From Heterobilharzia americana (Eukaryota; Platyhelminthes; Trematoda; Strigeidida; Schistosomatidae), in assembly GCA_944470555.2 (NCBI GenBank), contig OX104128.1, forward strand, positions 43,321,920-43,385,919: DNA of 64,000 nucleotides, given 5' to 3'. A program made the position numbers and the translations under genes. This document shows, piece after piece, positions 51,436 to 62,564 of this stretch. Position 1 is the first letter of the stretch. Each line of letters opens with the position of its first letter. A model generated the notes under the pieces. The model was not told the DNA's origin and made no database searches. It saw only the letters and a program-made list of their open reading frames with translations.

Positions 51436-52373
51436 TTATTTTAGGATTTCTTCCAATGGCTTCTGACATATCCTCTTATATGGTGATATTTCCGTCTCTT
51501 CGTAGTTACGTTCCTCATTTATTTCCGTTTTCGATTTTGTCTCTTCCTGGCAGTCTTTTGTGAATCGTTCTGAATAGTGATTCTTCAATAAAATCTTGAA
51601 TAAAACACTCATCTCTTTTCGTTGATCATCAAGGCATGTTGTTAACATACGTATTCTATTTGCAGGATCCTGTAATTCGATAGGCTTCCCGAATGCGTTG
51701 AACTTCTATATGTCGTTGTATTTAGATTGTCATCCTTTGTTCTTTAAATTTTGGAGTCCAAGATTGTTAGTCCCACCAATTCATTATCTATTTCCATGGT
51801 GACTTTTATTGATTTTCCCTGACTGTCTAGATGTAAATAAAGTTTTTCTAAATCCTTATTTATTACTTATAGCGCATCGTCTATATATCATCAAATTTCA
51901 GTCGACGATATGAACGACTTTCGAGCTTTTTCTTCCAAAAAGTCAATAGATATTTCAGCTATTATTTGTGAGATAGGCGATCCCATAGTTATTACTTTTT
52001 GGTGGTACGACTCCGTCGAGTGTGAAAAATGGTGTTGTATGCAGAGTTCTACCCCACTTCACGTGTATTTTCCAGCTACCTGGACGATTGTGCACCGTCT
52101 TTATACGCGGGAAAGGAAATCGATTGTTCCCATAGGGAATTTGAATTCGTGCTTGATATCCAATATTCGTCATCTAAATCTCAAGTTTTGTAATTCCTGA
52201 GCATACCTTCTGAAATGTGTTCGTTGCTTATTCCACCTCACTTCAGATAGTAAAATCCTTCGGTCACATATCTTGGTCCAAGAATTCTTCCTGCGTGTAG
52301 TCTTGGTTATTGCACGTATATCAAAAATGTGCATTCGAGAAAACTTACGCAAAATGAATAAACAGCTATTCAA
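51436..52373 (-). mobile_element. Penelope-like reverse transcriptase fragment (longer copy, contains the left arm)
   Basis: Minus strand. A frame at 52173-51955 ends in FFTLDGVVPPK, then a one-base frame change gives ITMGSPISQIIAEISIDFLE, the motif B region of Penelope-like RT. Two TGA codons follow, then YIDDALIVNKDLEKLYLHLD: the catalytic YxDD at 51876-51887 is intact. Further decayed frames reach MSVLFKILLKNHYSERF and PLEEILK at 51436. Upstream sequence to 52373 is present only in this copy. Most of it (51474-52038) recurs inverted at 53471-54033. Confidence 0.8.
51474..52038 (+). repeat. Inverted repeat, left arm (565 bp)
   Basis: Matches the reverse complement of 53471-54033 almost base for base; arm lengths differ by 2 bp (for example four T against three in CTCTTTTCG). 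Both ends of the match were located by direct comparison: 51474 pairs with 54033, and 52038 with 53471. Confidence 0.95.
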
Positions 52374-52577
52374 TATAAGGAGAGATAGTTATGAAGTGGG
52401 AAAAAAACTGTATAAAGCACTACAACGAGAAAAAGTTGAAATCTTACTAGAAATCGTACAAGTTAAAGAAGAAACAATCTATCGACAGAATAAACAAAAA
52501 CAGAGTTTAAAATTGAGTAAACTCATAGACAATGGAACTACAAGTGATACACAAAAAAAACTAATTGGATCCTAATG
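52273..52577 (+). other. Open frame, Lys/Gln/Glu-rich, unrecognised
   Basis: A 100-codon frame. Its second half (LYKALQREKVEILLEIVQVK) is helix-like and resembles in style the N-terminal region of Penelope-like proteins, but no diagnostic motif is present. Its first third overlaps the minus-strand RT relic. It may be a remnant of a second element or chance. Confidence 0.25.
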
Positions 52578-52739
52578 CTCAGAAGACAAAATCAACCTAG
52601 AACCTCGTACAAAGGTACATCACTCCAACTTGCCATACTTCATGATTGTAGTCAAAGAACAGGTGTTTAGAAAAAAGTTGATATCAAAGTAGATAAAGTA
52701 ACGTGAGACAAATGATCTGAAGACAAACGTTAGTGCGAA

Positions 52740-53470
52740 TATTCAAGACTCACAGGACATCGTAGAGGGAGTGCATCTGCACCACTGCAACCTATTTTCA
52801 TTCGTCACCAAGAGTTCTCAACCACTAATTCCTTCGTCTCGGGTACCCCAACTACGTAGTCTGCATCTCCCAACACGGCTCAGACCAACAGTAAGAGACT
52901 TCATCGGCCGATGCCAAATCTTGGTCTGGCCGCCCTGAATCCTCTTCCAACTTAATCCAGCTTCCTCTAGCATGGCACGTCGAGGTAGGTGGTGACTCAG
53001 CATGCGCAACACATGTCCAAGCCACCTCCGATAGTGAAGCTTCACAACTTCATCAACTGACTTGCTATCTTGCCTAGCACTCTTCGCCTGACTTCAACAT
53101 TGCTCACACGGTGATCCCACGAAATACGAGCAATGCTGCGAAGACATCTGCAATCAAAAACCTGTAATCGTTTTATGTCTTCTACTTTTAACGGCCATGT
53201 CCCACGGTCATAAAACAAAAACAAGCTGCAGCGCAGTATACACGTTTCTTAAGAGTTAGTCGTATATCTGACTAATCGGCGCCAGATGATGCAAGTTAGC
53301 AAATCTCAAACAGACATGTTGCATCCGAGCTGAGATTTCATCAACAACCAACCCGTTTGGCCTGATACGATTCCACGAGTAACTTAAGTGTTCGACACAT
53401 TCAACCACTTCACTCCCTATAGTTAAATTGGGAATTGTTGCAGTCCTAAAGCGGAGTAGAACTGTGCCTA
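52740..53470 (-). mobile_element. SR2-like RTE LINE, C-terminal fragment between the inverted arms
   Basis: Minus strand from 53470: EVVECVEHLSYSWNRI (family: YLGS), DEISARMQHVCLRFANLHHL, then GTWPLKVEDIKRLQVFDCRC, LRSIARISWDHRVSNVEVRR, LHYRRWLGHVLRMLSHHLPR, GGQTKIWHRPMKSLTVGLSR and VGRCRLRSWGTRDE. These blocks are the normal C-terminus of SR2-like RTE proteins. The RT is missing. The 5' edge of the fragment coincides with the inner edge of the right inverted arm. Few lesions compared with the other copies. Confidence 0.88.
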
Positions 53471-54033
53471 ACAACACCATTTTTCACACTCGACGGAGTC
53501 GTACCACCAAAAAGTAATAACTATGGGATCGCCTATCTCACAAATAATAGCTGAAATATCTATTGACTTTTTGGAAGAAAAAGCTCGAAAGTCGTTCATA
53601 TCGTCGACTGAAATTTGATGATATATAGACGATGCGCTATAAGTAATAAATAAGGATTTAGAAAAACTTTATTTACATCTAGACAGTCAGGAAAATCAAT
53701 AAAAGTCACCATGGAAATAGATAATGAATTGGTGGGACTAACAATCTTGGACTCCAAAATTTAAAGAACAAAGGATGACAATCTAAATACAACGACATAT
53801 AGAAGTTCAACGCATTCGGGAAGCCTATCGAATTACAGGATCCTGCAAATAGAATACGTATGTTAACAACATGCCTTGATGATCAACGAAAGAGATGAGT
53901 GTTTTATTCAAGATTTTATTGAAGAATCACTATTCAGAACGATTCACAAAAGACTGCCAGGAAGAGACAAAATCGAAAACGGAAATAAATGAGGAACGTA
54001 ACTACGAAGAGACGGAAATATCACCATATAAGA
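53471..54033 (+). repeat. Inverted repeat, right arm (563 bp), Penelope-like RT sequence
   Basis: Reverse complement of the left arm. Here the Penelope-like RT reads on the plus strand: MGSPIS motif, two TGA codons (53616-53621) and YIDD at 53622-53633. It carries the same frame change and stops as the left arm, so the sequence was already dead when it was duplicated. Confidence 0.95.
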
Positions 54034-54039
54034 ACGCCT

Positions 54040-54728
54040 AATTCAATATTCTTATTGTCTAAGCTTTTGGTAGCCATCACGTGTTCATCCATGTCTATAG
54101 GGCGTAATTTAAGTCGAAGTTGGTTTTGCAGAATGCTGCTGTTCTCTTCAATATTTCAGTCAATTGTTGAAGGCTGTCTTGTTACATTTATATTTAGCAT
54201 TAATGAATCCAATGATCTACTGATTCTTTTTCCATTATACTTTTTAGACTATTCGGAATTATTCATTGAGCATTTGACAGGTTCTAAATGCAAGGTAGAA
54301 AAAAATTGAAGGTAAAGCTTTAGAAGTGAGTATCTTTAAGTTTCCATACTTCACAAGTATGCTGAAGAAGAAAAGAAAAGGAATGAAAGATGAGATAATA
54401 AGTAGATGGTTAGTAAAAGGAGTGAATGCATCTGCACTGGCAAGATAAGTTTCAGTTCTTGACACCAAATCGTAAATAGAATATATAATTACTGTTGACT
54501 GAAATTTCCAATTGCATTCCAAAGTAAATGTAAGTAGTAGTATTACTTATAGTCACTTGTCAGGTTGAATTTCGCTTATGTATCTGTCTGTATATAGTGA
54601 TCACCTTAAAAAGTAACCCGCCATTTTATTACACTAGCAATAATTTGTTTACACTTATTTTTAATAAAGGGTAATTACATACGTATATCCGAGTACTTGA
54701 TTTTCCGTTCTTTTGTAACTGCGACAAA
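54040..54728. other. AT-rich stretch upstream of the TREX-type gene
   Basis: No recognisable frame. It should contain the promoter and 5' UTR of the gene that follows, but no motif can be named. Confidence 0.35.
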
Positions 54729-55760
54729 ATGAAATTATCATCACTAGGCGTAAGTTTTCACTTAGAAGTGCAACCCTTATCTGCAGAAGTCTTCAAGACC
54801 ATTATTTCTGTCAACTCTAGTTTTATTTGATGTCGAGACAACGGGCCTACCGTCTGCAAACTTCAATCCAGAAATCACAGAACTATGCATGTTGGCTTCT
54901 AGTCGATTTAATCTGGAGAATGCTACAGGTGAACCTAGAGTAGAAAATAAGCTCACACTGTGCTTTAATCCTACACGAACAATTTCATCGATAGCTTCTA
55001 AAATCTCTGGTAAGTCTGCACCTCCTAACTTCTTTTCACGATATAGGTTTAAATTCTGATAACTTATTCCATCAAAAGGATTTGATTCTAGTGCTGTGGA
55101 TCTTATTCACTTGTTTCTAAATCGATTAGATACACCTATATGTCTCATTGCACATAATGGACTACGTTTTGATTTTCCACTATTGAGAGCTCAATACTAA
55201 ACGTGAAAGGGAAAAACTACAGTCTTAATGACTGTACAAATGGACCAATCGTATGCACAGACACTTTACATTTGTTCCGTGAATTTGCTTCTCAGCTAGC
55301 TGGGACAAATTCAGATGATTCAGGTTTCATTTCAACCGATGATCAATCGTCTACTCCTGTACCTGTATCTCATTCTAGTCCTAAAAAGCCAATTACTACT
55401 ACAAATAAGCATTCCTTTCATTTGGCTGATGTTCATGAACGTGTATTCGGTGATAAGCATAAAAATGCACATAGTGCAGAAGGCGATTGTAGAGCGATGC
55501 TTCGATTAATCCAGTATTTAGGATCACCTGCTATTGACTGGTTACAGTCGCATTATCTAAATTTCAATTCAGTAACACCAATGTACAATTTACCTAGTGC
55601 AAACACAAGTCGACTTTCATCATCTCTATTCCCTTATCAAAGAACAACAAAATGTATTCTGATGTATGCCTTCACGATACCACTTCTCTGTTTGACGACT
55701 TACAATTGGAATGATCCAAACATCATGTACAAATATTATTTTGACAAGATTAATCACTGA
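54729..55760 (+). CDS. TREX-type 3'-5' DNA exonuclease with C-terminal membrane segment; two apparent frameshifts
   Basis: A DEDDh exonuclease of the TREX1/TREX2 family, which removes nucleotides from DNA 3' ends. Exon 1 (54729-54749) gives MKLSSLG. Intron 1 is 54750-54786. Exon 2 (54787-55009) has ExoI LFDVETTGLP, then ITELCMLASSRFNLE and KLTLCFNPTRTISS. Intron 2 is 55010-55046. The next exon has GLNSDNLFHQK, then ExoII LIAHNGLRFDFPLLRAQ and, to the TGA at 55758-55760, NYSLND, DTLHLFREF and ExoIII HSAEGD. The catalytic D and E of ExoI, D of ExoII, and H and D of ExoIII are all present. Near the end CILMYAFTIPLLCLT is a hydrophobic segment like the ER anchor of TREX1. Estimated length is about 315 residues, close to TREX1. 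The frame shifts by one base near 55080 and near 55195; each lies where loss of one T would explain it. Either assembly errors or a young pseudogene. If intron 2 ends at 55078 instead, the first shift vanishes but a conserved block is lost. Confidence 0.85.
54750..54786 (+). other. Intron 1 of the TREX-type gene (37 bp, phase 0)
   Basis: GTAAGT...CTGCAG. Removing it joins the only nearby ATG to the catalytic frame. Confidence 0.7.
55010..55046 (+). other. Intron 2 of the TREX-type gene (37 bp, phase 1)
   Basis: GTAAGT...ATATAG, the same length as intron 1. Without splicing the frame meets a stop soon after. An alternative acceptor at 55078 (CAAAAG) would make a 69-bp intron. Confidence 0.6.
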
Positions 55761-55764
55761 TATC

Positions 55765-56600
55765 TGTTTTCTGTATTCTTCCACCTATTTTTTCTGTTTA
55801 CTGACTTACAGATTTTTGTCTTTTGTTCTATACCTCTAATTAATAGGGTTTTCTTTCTTTTTATCTGACCTCATGATGATTGATCATGTTGTTTATGAAA
55901 TTCCGTCAGTATTTACTATATATTCACTTCATTCTATGTATTGCAACAGAAAGACTGGTTTTTAATCTTTTTTATCGAGAAATATTTTTGCTAACTTACT
56001 GTTTATCTTTGTATGAAGTTAGCAGTCATGAGCTAATGTGTGGGAAGGGGGTATTTTGCTGACAAATTTCACTGGTGCATAAAATGAATTGTTGATCATT
56101 ATTATTTATTATCATATGACCTAATTTCAATTTGCCAGTGATTTTTCTTTTTGGTTTTTAACTGCCACCTTTTTATAAATTCTGTAACTGAAAGATCTAA
56201 TTTTGAGGTGAGAAGAAAAATATTCAGCAGACTAATCAGTCTTGTGATTTATAGCATGGATTGTGAGAAATACTATTGATCTTGGTCTGTTAAACTCAGG
56301 TATAAAAAACTTGAATTTGCTATGGGCTGCAGTAGTATGTATTCATGGTTCTTTCCTTGTCACATAAATGGGATGTTTTAATTAAAAATGATGAAGGTAA
56401 AAAGCCTTTACTTTTCTTTTGGATTAATAATGACAGCATAGAACAGTGTAAGAACTAACTTGAGATTTAAATGTTGGAGGCGACTAAATACACAAAGACC
56501 TCAGTCTTTGAAGGTTCGGAACTTTGTAATCTATCTAGTCTTTTGAAACATTAAACTTGCCATCAATACCGTTCACTCATCAGTTCTATAACGCTCAATG
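55765..56600. other. AT-rich stretch downstream of the TREX-type gene
   Basis: Presumably its 3' UTR and intergenic DNA. No canonical AATAAA was seen in the first few hundred bases. No gene is recognisable. Confidence 0.35.
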
Positions 56601-58150
56601 GCTGTTATGACGACATAGTTAATGCTTGAAGTTGAGAGTACTGTTCCAAACTTTAGACCATACAGAGCAGCAGGACCTGACATTTCGCTACTAGATTTTT
56701 TCAAAGAAGGAGGTAGAAGTTTACTGAGTAGAGTAACGGAGATACTAGGTATAGTGTGGAAATCAAAGGCGATCCCATCAGGCTGGTCTAGATCACTGAT
56801 CACTGCAGTTTAAAAGAAAGGAGAAAAGTATCCTTGTGGTTAACATAGGGGAGTCAGTTCGACTAATATATCTGAGATCCAGGGGTTCATAATTATACGG
56901 CACCTAATTGCAGCTGTAAAACAGCGAACTCAAGGAAATCACGCAGCTCTCAGACCTGGATGAGGGTGCATCGATCACAACTTAATTCTTTGACAGGTTC
57001 TGGAATACGGATATACTTGATGACACTTCGCATATTTCTTGACCTCAAGACAGCATTCAACTTTATCAACCAATCGGTGTTGTGGCAGTGTCTATCTGTG
57101 AAGTGTGTACTGAGCAAGTATAATATAATAATCAAACCTCTCTTCGCGAAATGACTCAGGATTGTAAATATTTATGGGCAGTTGTTATCCCAAGTAATGA
57201 TAACCAGTGTTTTGTGCCGTGGATGTCTGCTGTCACTGTTTCTTTCTAACTTTTCTGTAAACCTACTAATGGGCATAACTTCTAGGTACCTTCGACTTCA
57301 GAAATTTCAACTTACTTCCAGGAGGGTGCCTGGTTGGCTTAGAGTACTCAAGCGACATTGTCCTACTAGACGAAGACGCTGTCAAACTGAAGGGTCTTGT
57401 GAACACCCTTAGCAGAAATCTGAGTGTATGTCCCATGCATTTTGCAACTGTCAAAAGTAAAATGAGGCTTTAGGACTGGTCTGCAACTACTCCAAATTTA
57501 AGGATAAAGAGTGAAGTGGTGGAATATGTCGACCACTTCACTTATTTCGGAAGTTGCATCAACCCAAACAGCCTAGTTACTGACGATATCTCAGCGTAGA
57601 TACAGAGGATCCGGTTGGCATTTGCTGAGTTCCATCATCTCTGGTGCTGGAGAGATATCTGACTATCAAAGGATGAGTACACTGGGCTACGGTCTGCCCT
57701 GTTATACGGGTGGAACATGGCTGATGAAAGTAGATTTGAAGTGGTTACAGATTTTCGAACTCAAGTGTCTTCACGACGTTGTTCACTTATGGTGGAATTA
57801 CCGTGTGAGCAATGTTGACGTTAAGCATGAAAGCAAATCAGTCTATGAGGTTGTAAACCTTCGCTAACTGAGGTGGCTTGGACATTTGATATCCATGCCA
57901 ATCTGCTGCCTGTCTTGTTATGCAGTTTCAGCTGAAGTAGATTTGGTTTGGGAGAAGGCTTAGGATGGTCAAGCCTAGACCATGAAATCCCTGATTGTTG
58001 GTCTGACCCGTGTGGGGGAGTTCTAGACTGCCTGTCTGGGAGACGACTGAAATCAATGGTTGGAGACCATTTTTGACATGGCTGAAGATCCGTCACAATG
58101 ACGCAGATGTATCCACTCTTTGACGTCGTCCAAGATTTAAGCATGTTCGG
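56600..58150 (+). mobile_element. SR2-like RTE LINE, decayed reverse transcriptase and C-terminus
   Basis: Plus strand. RT fingers (PYRAAGPDISLLDFFKEGGR; VWKSKAIPSGWSRSLI), the KKGEKYPCG block, FLDLKTAFNFINQSVLWQCL (motif A region, with the second Asp changed to N), and the YSSDIVLLDEDA-like motif C region (about 57340-57375) decayed from YADDIVLL. Then CVDHFTYF-type block, LDLKWLQIFELKCLHDVVHL-type blocks (VDLKWLQIFELKCLHDV), NYRVSNVDVKHESKSV, RWLGHL and SLIVGLTRVGEF to about 58150. Stops and frameshifts throughout. 5'-truncated, with no endonuclease. Confidence 0.8.
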
Positions 58151-58389
58151 TAACCCTCATTTTAAGATTCCTTCCCCTCACAAATACTTGTCTCATCATC
58201 AATATCAACATAGGACCAAGCATTACTGCGTAACGGTCCGAGTTGCCACAGCTTATATCAGTACATCAAGTAGGAAGTTAGTGAGGTGTAAGATGAAGAT
58301 AAAAAAATCCAGTCAAAAGAAATATAAACTACGAGAAGAAAGGAAGAATGACAAAATGGTGGGAATCGGCATAATGTTAAGATGAGGAT

Positions 58390-59860
58390 AATGTATGTAC
58401 ACTTGTGCCACTGACATCGGCTCTGAGCCACTAGTTCCTCTTGTTCTGCGGACCCCAACCACCTAGTCTGCATCGCCCCACATGGCTCAAACCAACAGTC
58501 AAATACTTTATGCATTGGTGCCATGTTTTACTCTGGCCACCTCGGGTCTTTTTCCAGCCTGGACCTACTTCAGCCAACATTGTGTGATGAGGCGATCGGT
58601 GACTAGGCGTACGTAGTACGTGTCCCAACTATCTCAGTCGATGAAGGTTCATGACCTCGTCGACTGATTTACCTCCTCTCCCTAAACTCTATACCTGACT
58701 TTTGCATTACTCACGTGGTGACACCACGGAATACTGCTTACACTACGTATGCAACGCTGGTCAAATACCTGAAGCCAGCCTTCTCATGTCTTCCACCTTC
58801 AGTGGCCGTGTTTCACAGCCATACAGTAGAACAGACCTGACTGATGTGTAGTACACGTGACATTTAATAGGCAGTCGGATATCACGGTGGCGCCATAGGT
58901 GGTGTAAATTAGCAAAAGCCGACCGAGCCCTCTGTATCCGTGCAGAAATTTCATCGGTTACTGAGCCACCAAGGCTGATGCCACTTCCTAGGTAAGTGAA
59001 GTGGTCGACACAATCACTTCACTCTCTATTATTAGCCGTAGCACCGTTGAAGATCAATCCTGGAGCAACAATTTGCATTTGGGCAGTGAGAACCCCATCC
59101 CAAACATTCTCAAATTCCCACTCAAAGTATCCAGAAGACTGCACCTTGTCAGCGTCTTCACCTAACAGGACTATGTCATCTGCATATTCTAGGTCTAACG
59201 AAAATTCTGCACCGATCAGGTCAACCTCTGTGTAATCAGGTGACGAGAGGGAGACCTGCATGAGAATATCTATGATAAAATTGAATAAGAATGGACAGAG
59301 TGGGCACGCTTGACGGACACCACTCGACGAGCATAGCTCCCTGGACATCTCACCATAGGCTTTAACACACCCACAAGTGTTCGAGTAGAGAGCCTTTAAT
59401 AAGATTATGTACTTACTCGGCACGCCTTTCAGTGAGAGACATTACCATAAGACTTCTCGATCAACGGAGTCAAATGCCACCTTCAGGTCGAGCAATATAG
59501 CTGTTTTCAGGCGTCGGTAAGCGTGTCTATGCTCCAGGACCTGGTGCTGTGTGAATATTTGGTCGATACATCCGCGGCCAGGTCTAAAGCCTGCTTGGTT
59601 TTCTCGGGCTTGTTGTTCCCGAGCTCCACTCAGGTGTCGGAGAATTATAGAACCTAAGATATCGGACTCTATGTTCGTCAGGTTGGTTCCTCTGTGGTTA
59701 TCAGAAGAGGACTTCTCGCCTTTGTTGAAGACTGGAATAATCAGTGATTCAGACCAGTCAGAGGGGATCGCATTTGATTCGCGTATAATGGTTAACACTT
59801 CTGTTAACCTGACTGAGAGCACCTTACCACCATGAAATACTTGTCTAGTTTGATGTGAGC
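58390..59860 (-). mobile_element. SR2-like RTE LINE, second copy, opposite orientation
   Basis: Minus strand from about 59860. A 126-codon frame (59822-59442) holds SNAIPSDWSESLIIPVFNKG, QAGFRPGRGCIDQIFTQHQV and LLDLKVAFDSVDREVLW (motif A region). A 134-codon frame (59423-59019) holds SSGVRQACPLCPFLFNFIID (motif B) and LEYADDIVLLGEDADK with the intact catalytic YADD at residues 80-83. After 59019 come DEISARIQRARSAFANLHHL and RSVLLYGCETRPLKVEDMRR, then decay, then MGHVLRTPSHRSPHH and SHVGRCRLGGWGPQNKRN near 58433. Better preserved than the plus-strand copy it faces. No endonuclease. Confidence 0.88.
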
Positions 59861-59864
59861 CTTT

Positions 59865-60600
59865 TTCTATCTATTTGTTCTCTCCATGCCTTTTTCGAAG
59901 TGTAGCAACTTGAACGGATTCACTTATGTGCCAGGTTCAACCTTGATTTACTTGTCTCGTAACTGCTTTCACTGAATATACTCCAGTCATATAATGCGAG
60001 ACGGTACAGCGTTGGATTGGTGACTCAACCTTTGGTTCCCAAGCAGTCATGTGGTTACCGTAAGAGGCTTAATTAGACCAGCATCAACCGACCCTTCTGT
60101 AGGTGATGACTTGGTAAAAGTAAATCAGTTATCCTTATCGTCATCCGCCTCAACCTAGTGGAGTTATGTCTTGTTGACGTAGGTTTTCAATTTCTTTTGA
60201 ATGGAAAAGTTAAATATTATCTTTAAAGTGAGTTAAGTGACACTATTTTGAGCACTTTTAACGAACAAGAGTGCTGTTAGACTGACAAATCTCCTATGAG
60301 TCCCCATTTATCTGAAAGCTAATAAATCTCAGTGAATAAAGGTTTGCTAGATTTTGACAAGCTTAAGCTAAAGTATTTCGAAATCTGTTTTGCTTTTCAA
60401 GGATGAACTCATTCCTGCTTATTTCGAAGCCGAGTGGTGTGTATTATGAATAGTACCAACTCCCACTTAGCAAGAACATTGAATCGTCTTGTAGTTTTTG
60501 GTCAGGATTATTTAGTAATCACTGCCTTCAATTGATTCTGTAATTGCTATTCGTGCTGTCGAATCCCGCATTTCATATATTTACTCTGCACTTTGATTGA
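59865..60600. other. Stretch without recognisable genes
   Basis: 60000-60190 resembles decayed SINE-type sequence but no A/B box pair can be fixed. The rest is AT-rich. Confidence 0.35.
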
Positions 60601-60609
60601 TGTTGGTTA

Positions 60610-60765
60610 GAAGGAAACCTTAGACCCACGTTTTGTTCCTGTTGGCACTCATCAGTAAGGCATATCTGCAACTTCAGGAATTCCTTGATGTCCTTTCAGA
60701 GATTCGAACACATATCATCTAGTTCTGCAATCAGATACCTTACTACTGAACTATTCAGACTGAAA
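60610..60765 (-). mobile_element. tRNA-derived SINE, family 1
   Basis: Minus strand: A box AATAGTTCAGTAGTAAGG, B box TGTTCGAATCTCTG (plus-strand about 60698-60711), then a body that reads TGTTGGCACTCATCAGTAAG on the plus strand, matching the SINE at 20220-20440. Confidence 0.7.
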
Positions 60766-60769
60766 CTGA

Positions 60770-62560
60770 CCCCTATAGGACTGGTTAAATACATTAATTA
60801 GTTCATATGCTACCAAAGAGCCCATAATACTCAAAATAACTTTTATTGATCCCATAGTCCAATTGTTACAGACTCTGTATGCTGTTATTAAATATTAATT
60901 TCAAAGTCTCCTTGGTTTTTACCAGTTTTAAAAATGAATTCCGGTAGATCTTATGTTTCCACTTCAGACCCTTCGCTTCAATTGAGATAGCCAGATATTA
61001 TTGCTGACATGTTGTGGTGTGCTGTAGTATAGCTAGAGAAACCAAAACCTCTTTATGAGATGCGTTTAGGTACATATTTGAAATTTCATTTGACTAATCA
61101 GGTCACCATTTGGTCTGTAAAGAAGATGAGCCAAACAGATGGTGATCATTTCCGTTTCCAGAAACAACTTTTAATTCTGTTCTTCAGTAACGTAACCTCA
61201 ATCCGTGCATCGATAACGCTTTTATCTTTATGTAATGCATAAAAATACAACTTTACTGTTATGGAATTTCGATTTGCGGTTTTCATACTTTGACGGTAAC
61301 ACATTTGCCAATCTGTTCCATGTTGCTGATAATTTACATTGCATAAAATATCTGACATCCATTCCACCCTTCTTACGAATGGGTATCAGACTGAATTAGG
61401 TAATCTTTTCGGTGATACTGCAATAAGTTGATCTATCATATCAACTTAACGTATACTAAGACTAGTGGTTTGCCGGAAACAATATCCTATTGATTTTATA
61501 CATACTATGCACAATAAAAACAATATATGGTTTACGACAACTGAAGTTGAAAGAAAGCCTAGGTGATGACAGGATTCGAACAAGAAACTTGCTAACGTTA
61601 TCTAGCAATCTTTGTAATTCCAGAAACCACAGAAGTATGTCTAGTTACTGTTGTTATGAATGCTGTATTATTTACTAGACAGTGGTGACCAACAGATAAA
61701 CGGTTTTGGCAGTGCACACACACTTGTTGCTTGCAGAACAAATATTCCGATTTTAAGGTGGTAAAACACTAAGACATTATGAAGGATGATTGTTGTTGAC
61801 GTGTTGGTTAGAGTATATCATCTAAAAAAGTTCTCTGCAAATCAAAAACACGGGGTTACGGTTTGTATATCAGCGACTCTTGAGGATATGAAACTTTAGG
61901 ATTGTACATTCAGGTGTCATCCTAACTTTACAAGTTATTCTGTCGTAGACTTTCGCTAGTACTTCCTCATGATTTGGCAGTTTTGTTAAGAACGAGACAA
62001 GATCGTCAAATCGTGTGAGATTTAATAGTTCCCATCTGCAAAAATCTCGATATTCTTCCAGCATGAGAAAAGATTGGAACTGTAAAAATACTCATATCAA
62101 ACCGATTACAATTAGTACGAGCTGGTTCAAGTCAATGATGTTGGAAAAGTGTTGTATGTTAGTTGTTTTGAAAGAATTTGTAAATTTATCCTTACGAGTA
62201 GATCACCAGTAGTGAAAATATAGCCTTCATATTTTAGTTTGTATAACCTTCAGAAAATCCATTACTTTTGAAGTTGCGTCTTTATTGAGTATGAAGTAGA
62301 ACAGTTCTAGGCTAAATAAAGCGTTCTTCATTAAATATGCCGAATAAATCACACTAAATTTCTGTCCACACTAACTCATTTGTTAAAGTGGAAACCAGGT
62401 TTAATCCTATAAGTTCATTAACTGTGTCAAAGAATCTTGCCCTTCGGGGCATGCTAATTCTTCCTGTTCAAATTTAATACTTTGGACTTCGTAATCGCAA
62501 AGCTTCACGAAAAGAAAAACTGAGTAATTCTTACTCTCCTTAATCTTAACTAACTCTCTT
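60770..62560. other. AT-rich stretch with one weak tRNA-like signal
   Basis: Around 61566-61625 the minus strand has a B box (TTGTTCGAATCCTGTC) behind a weak A box, probably an old SINE head. No genes were recognised in the rest. Confidence 0.35.
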
Positions 62561-62564
62561 GTAG

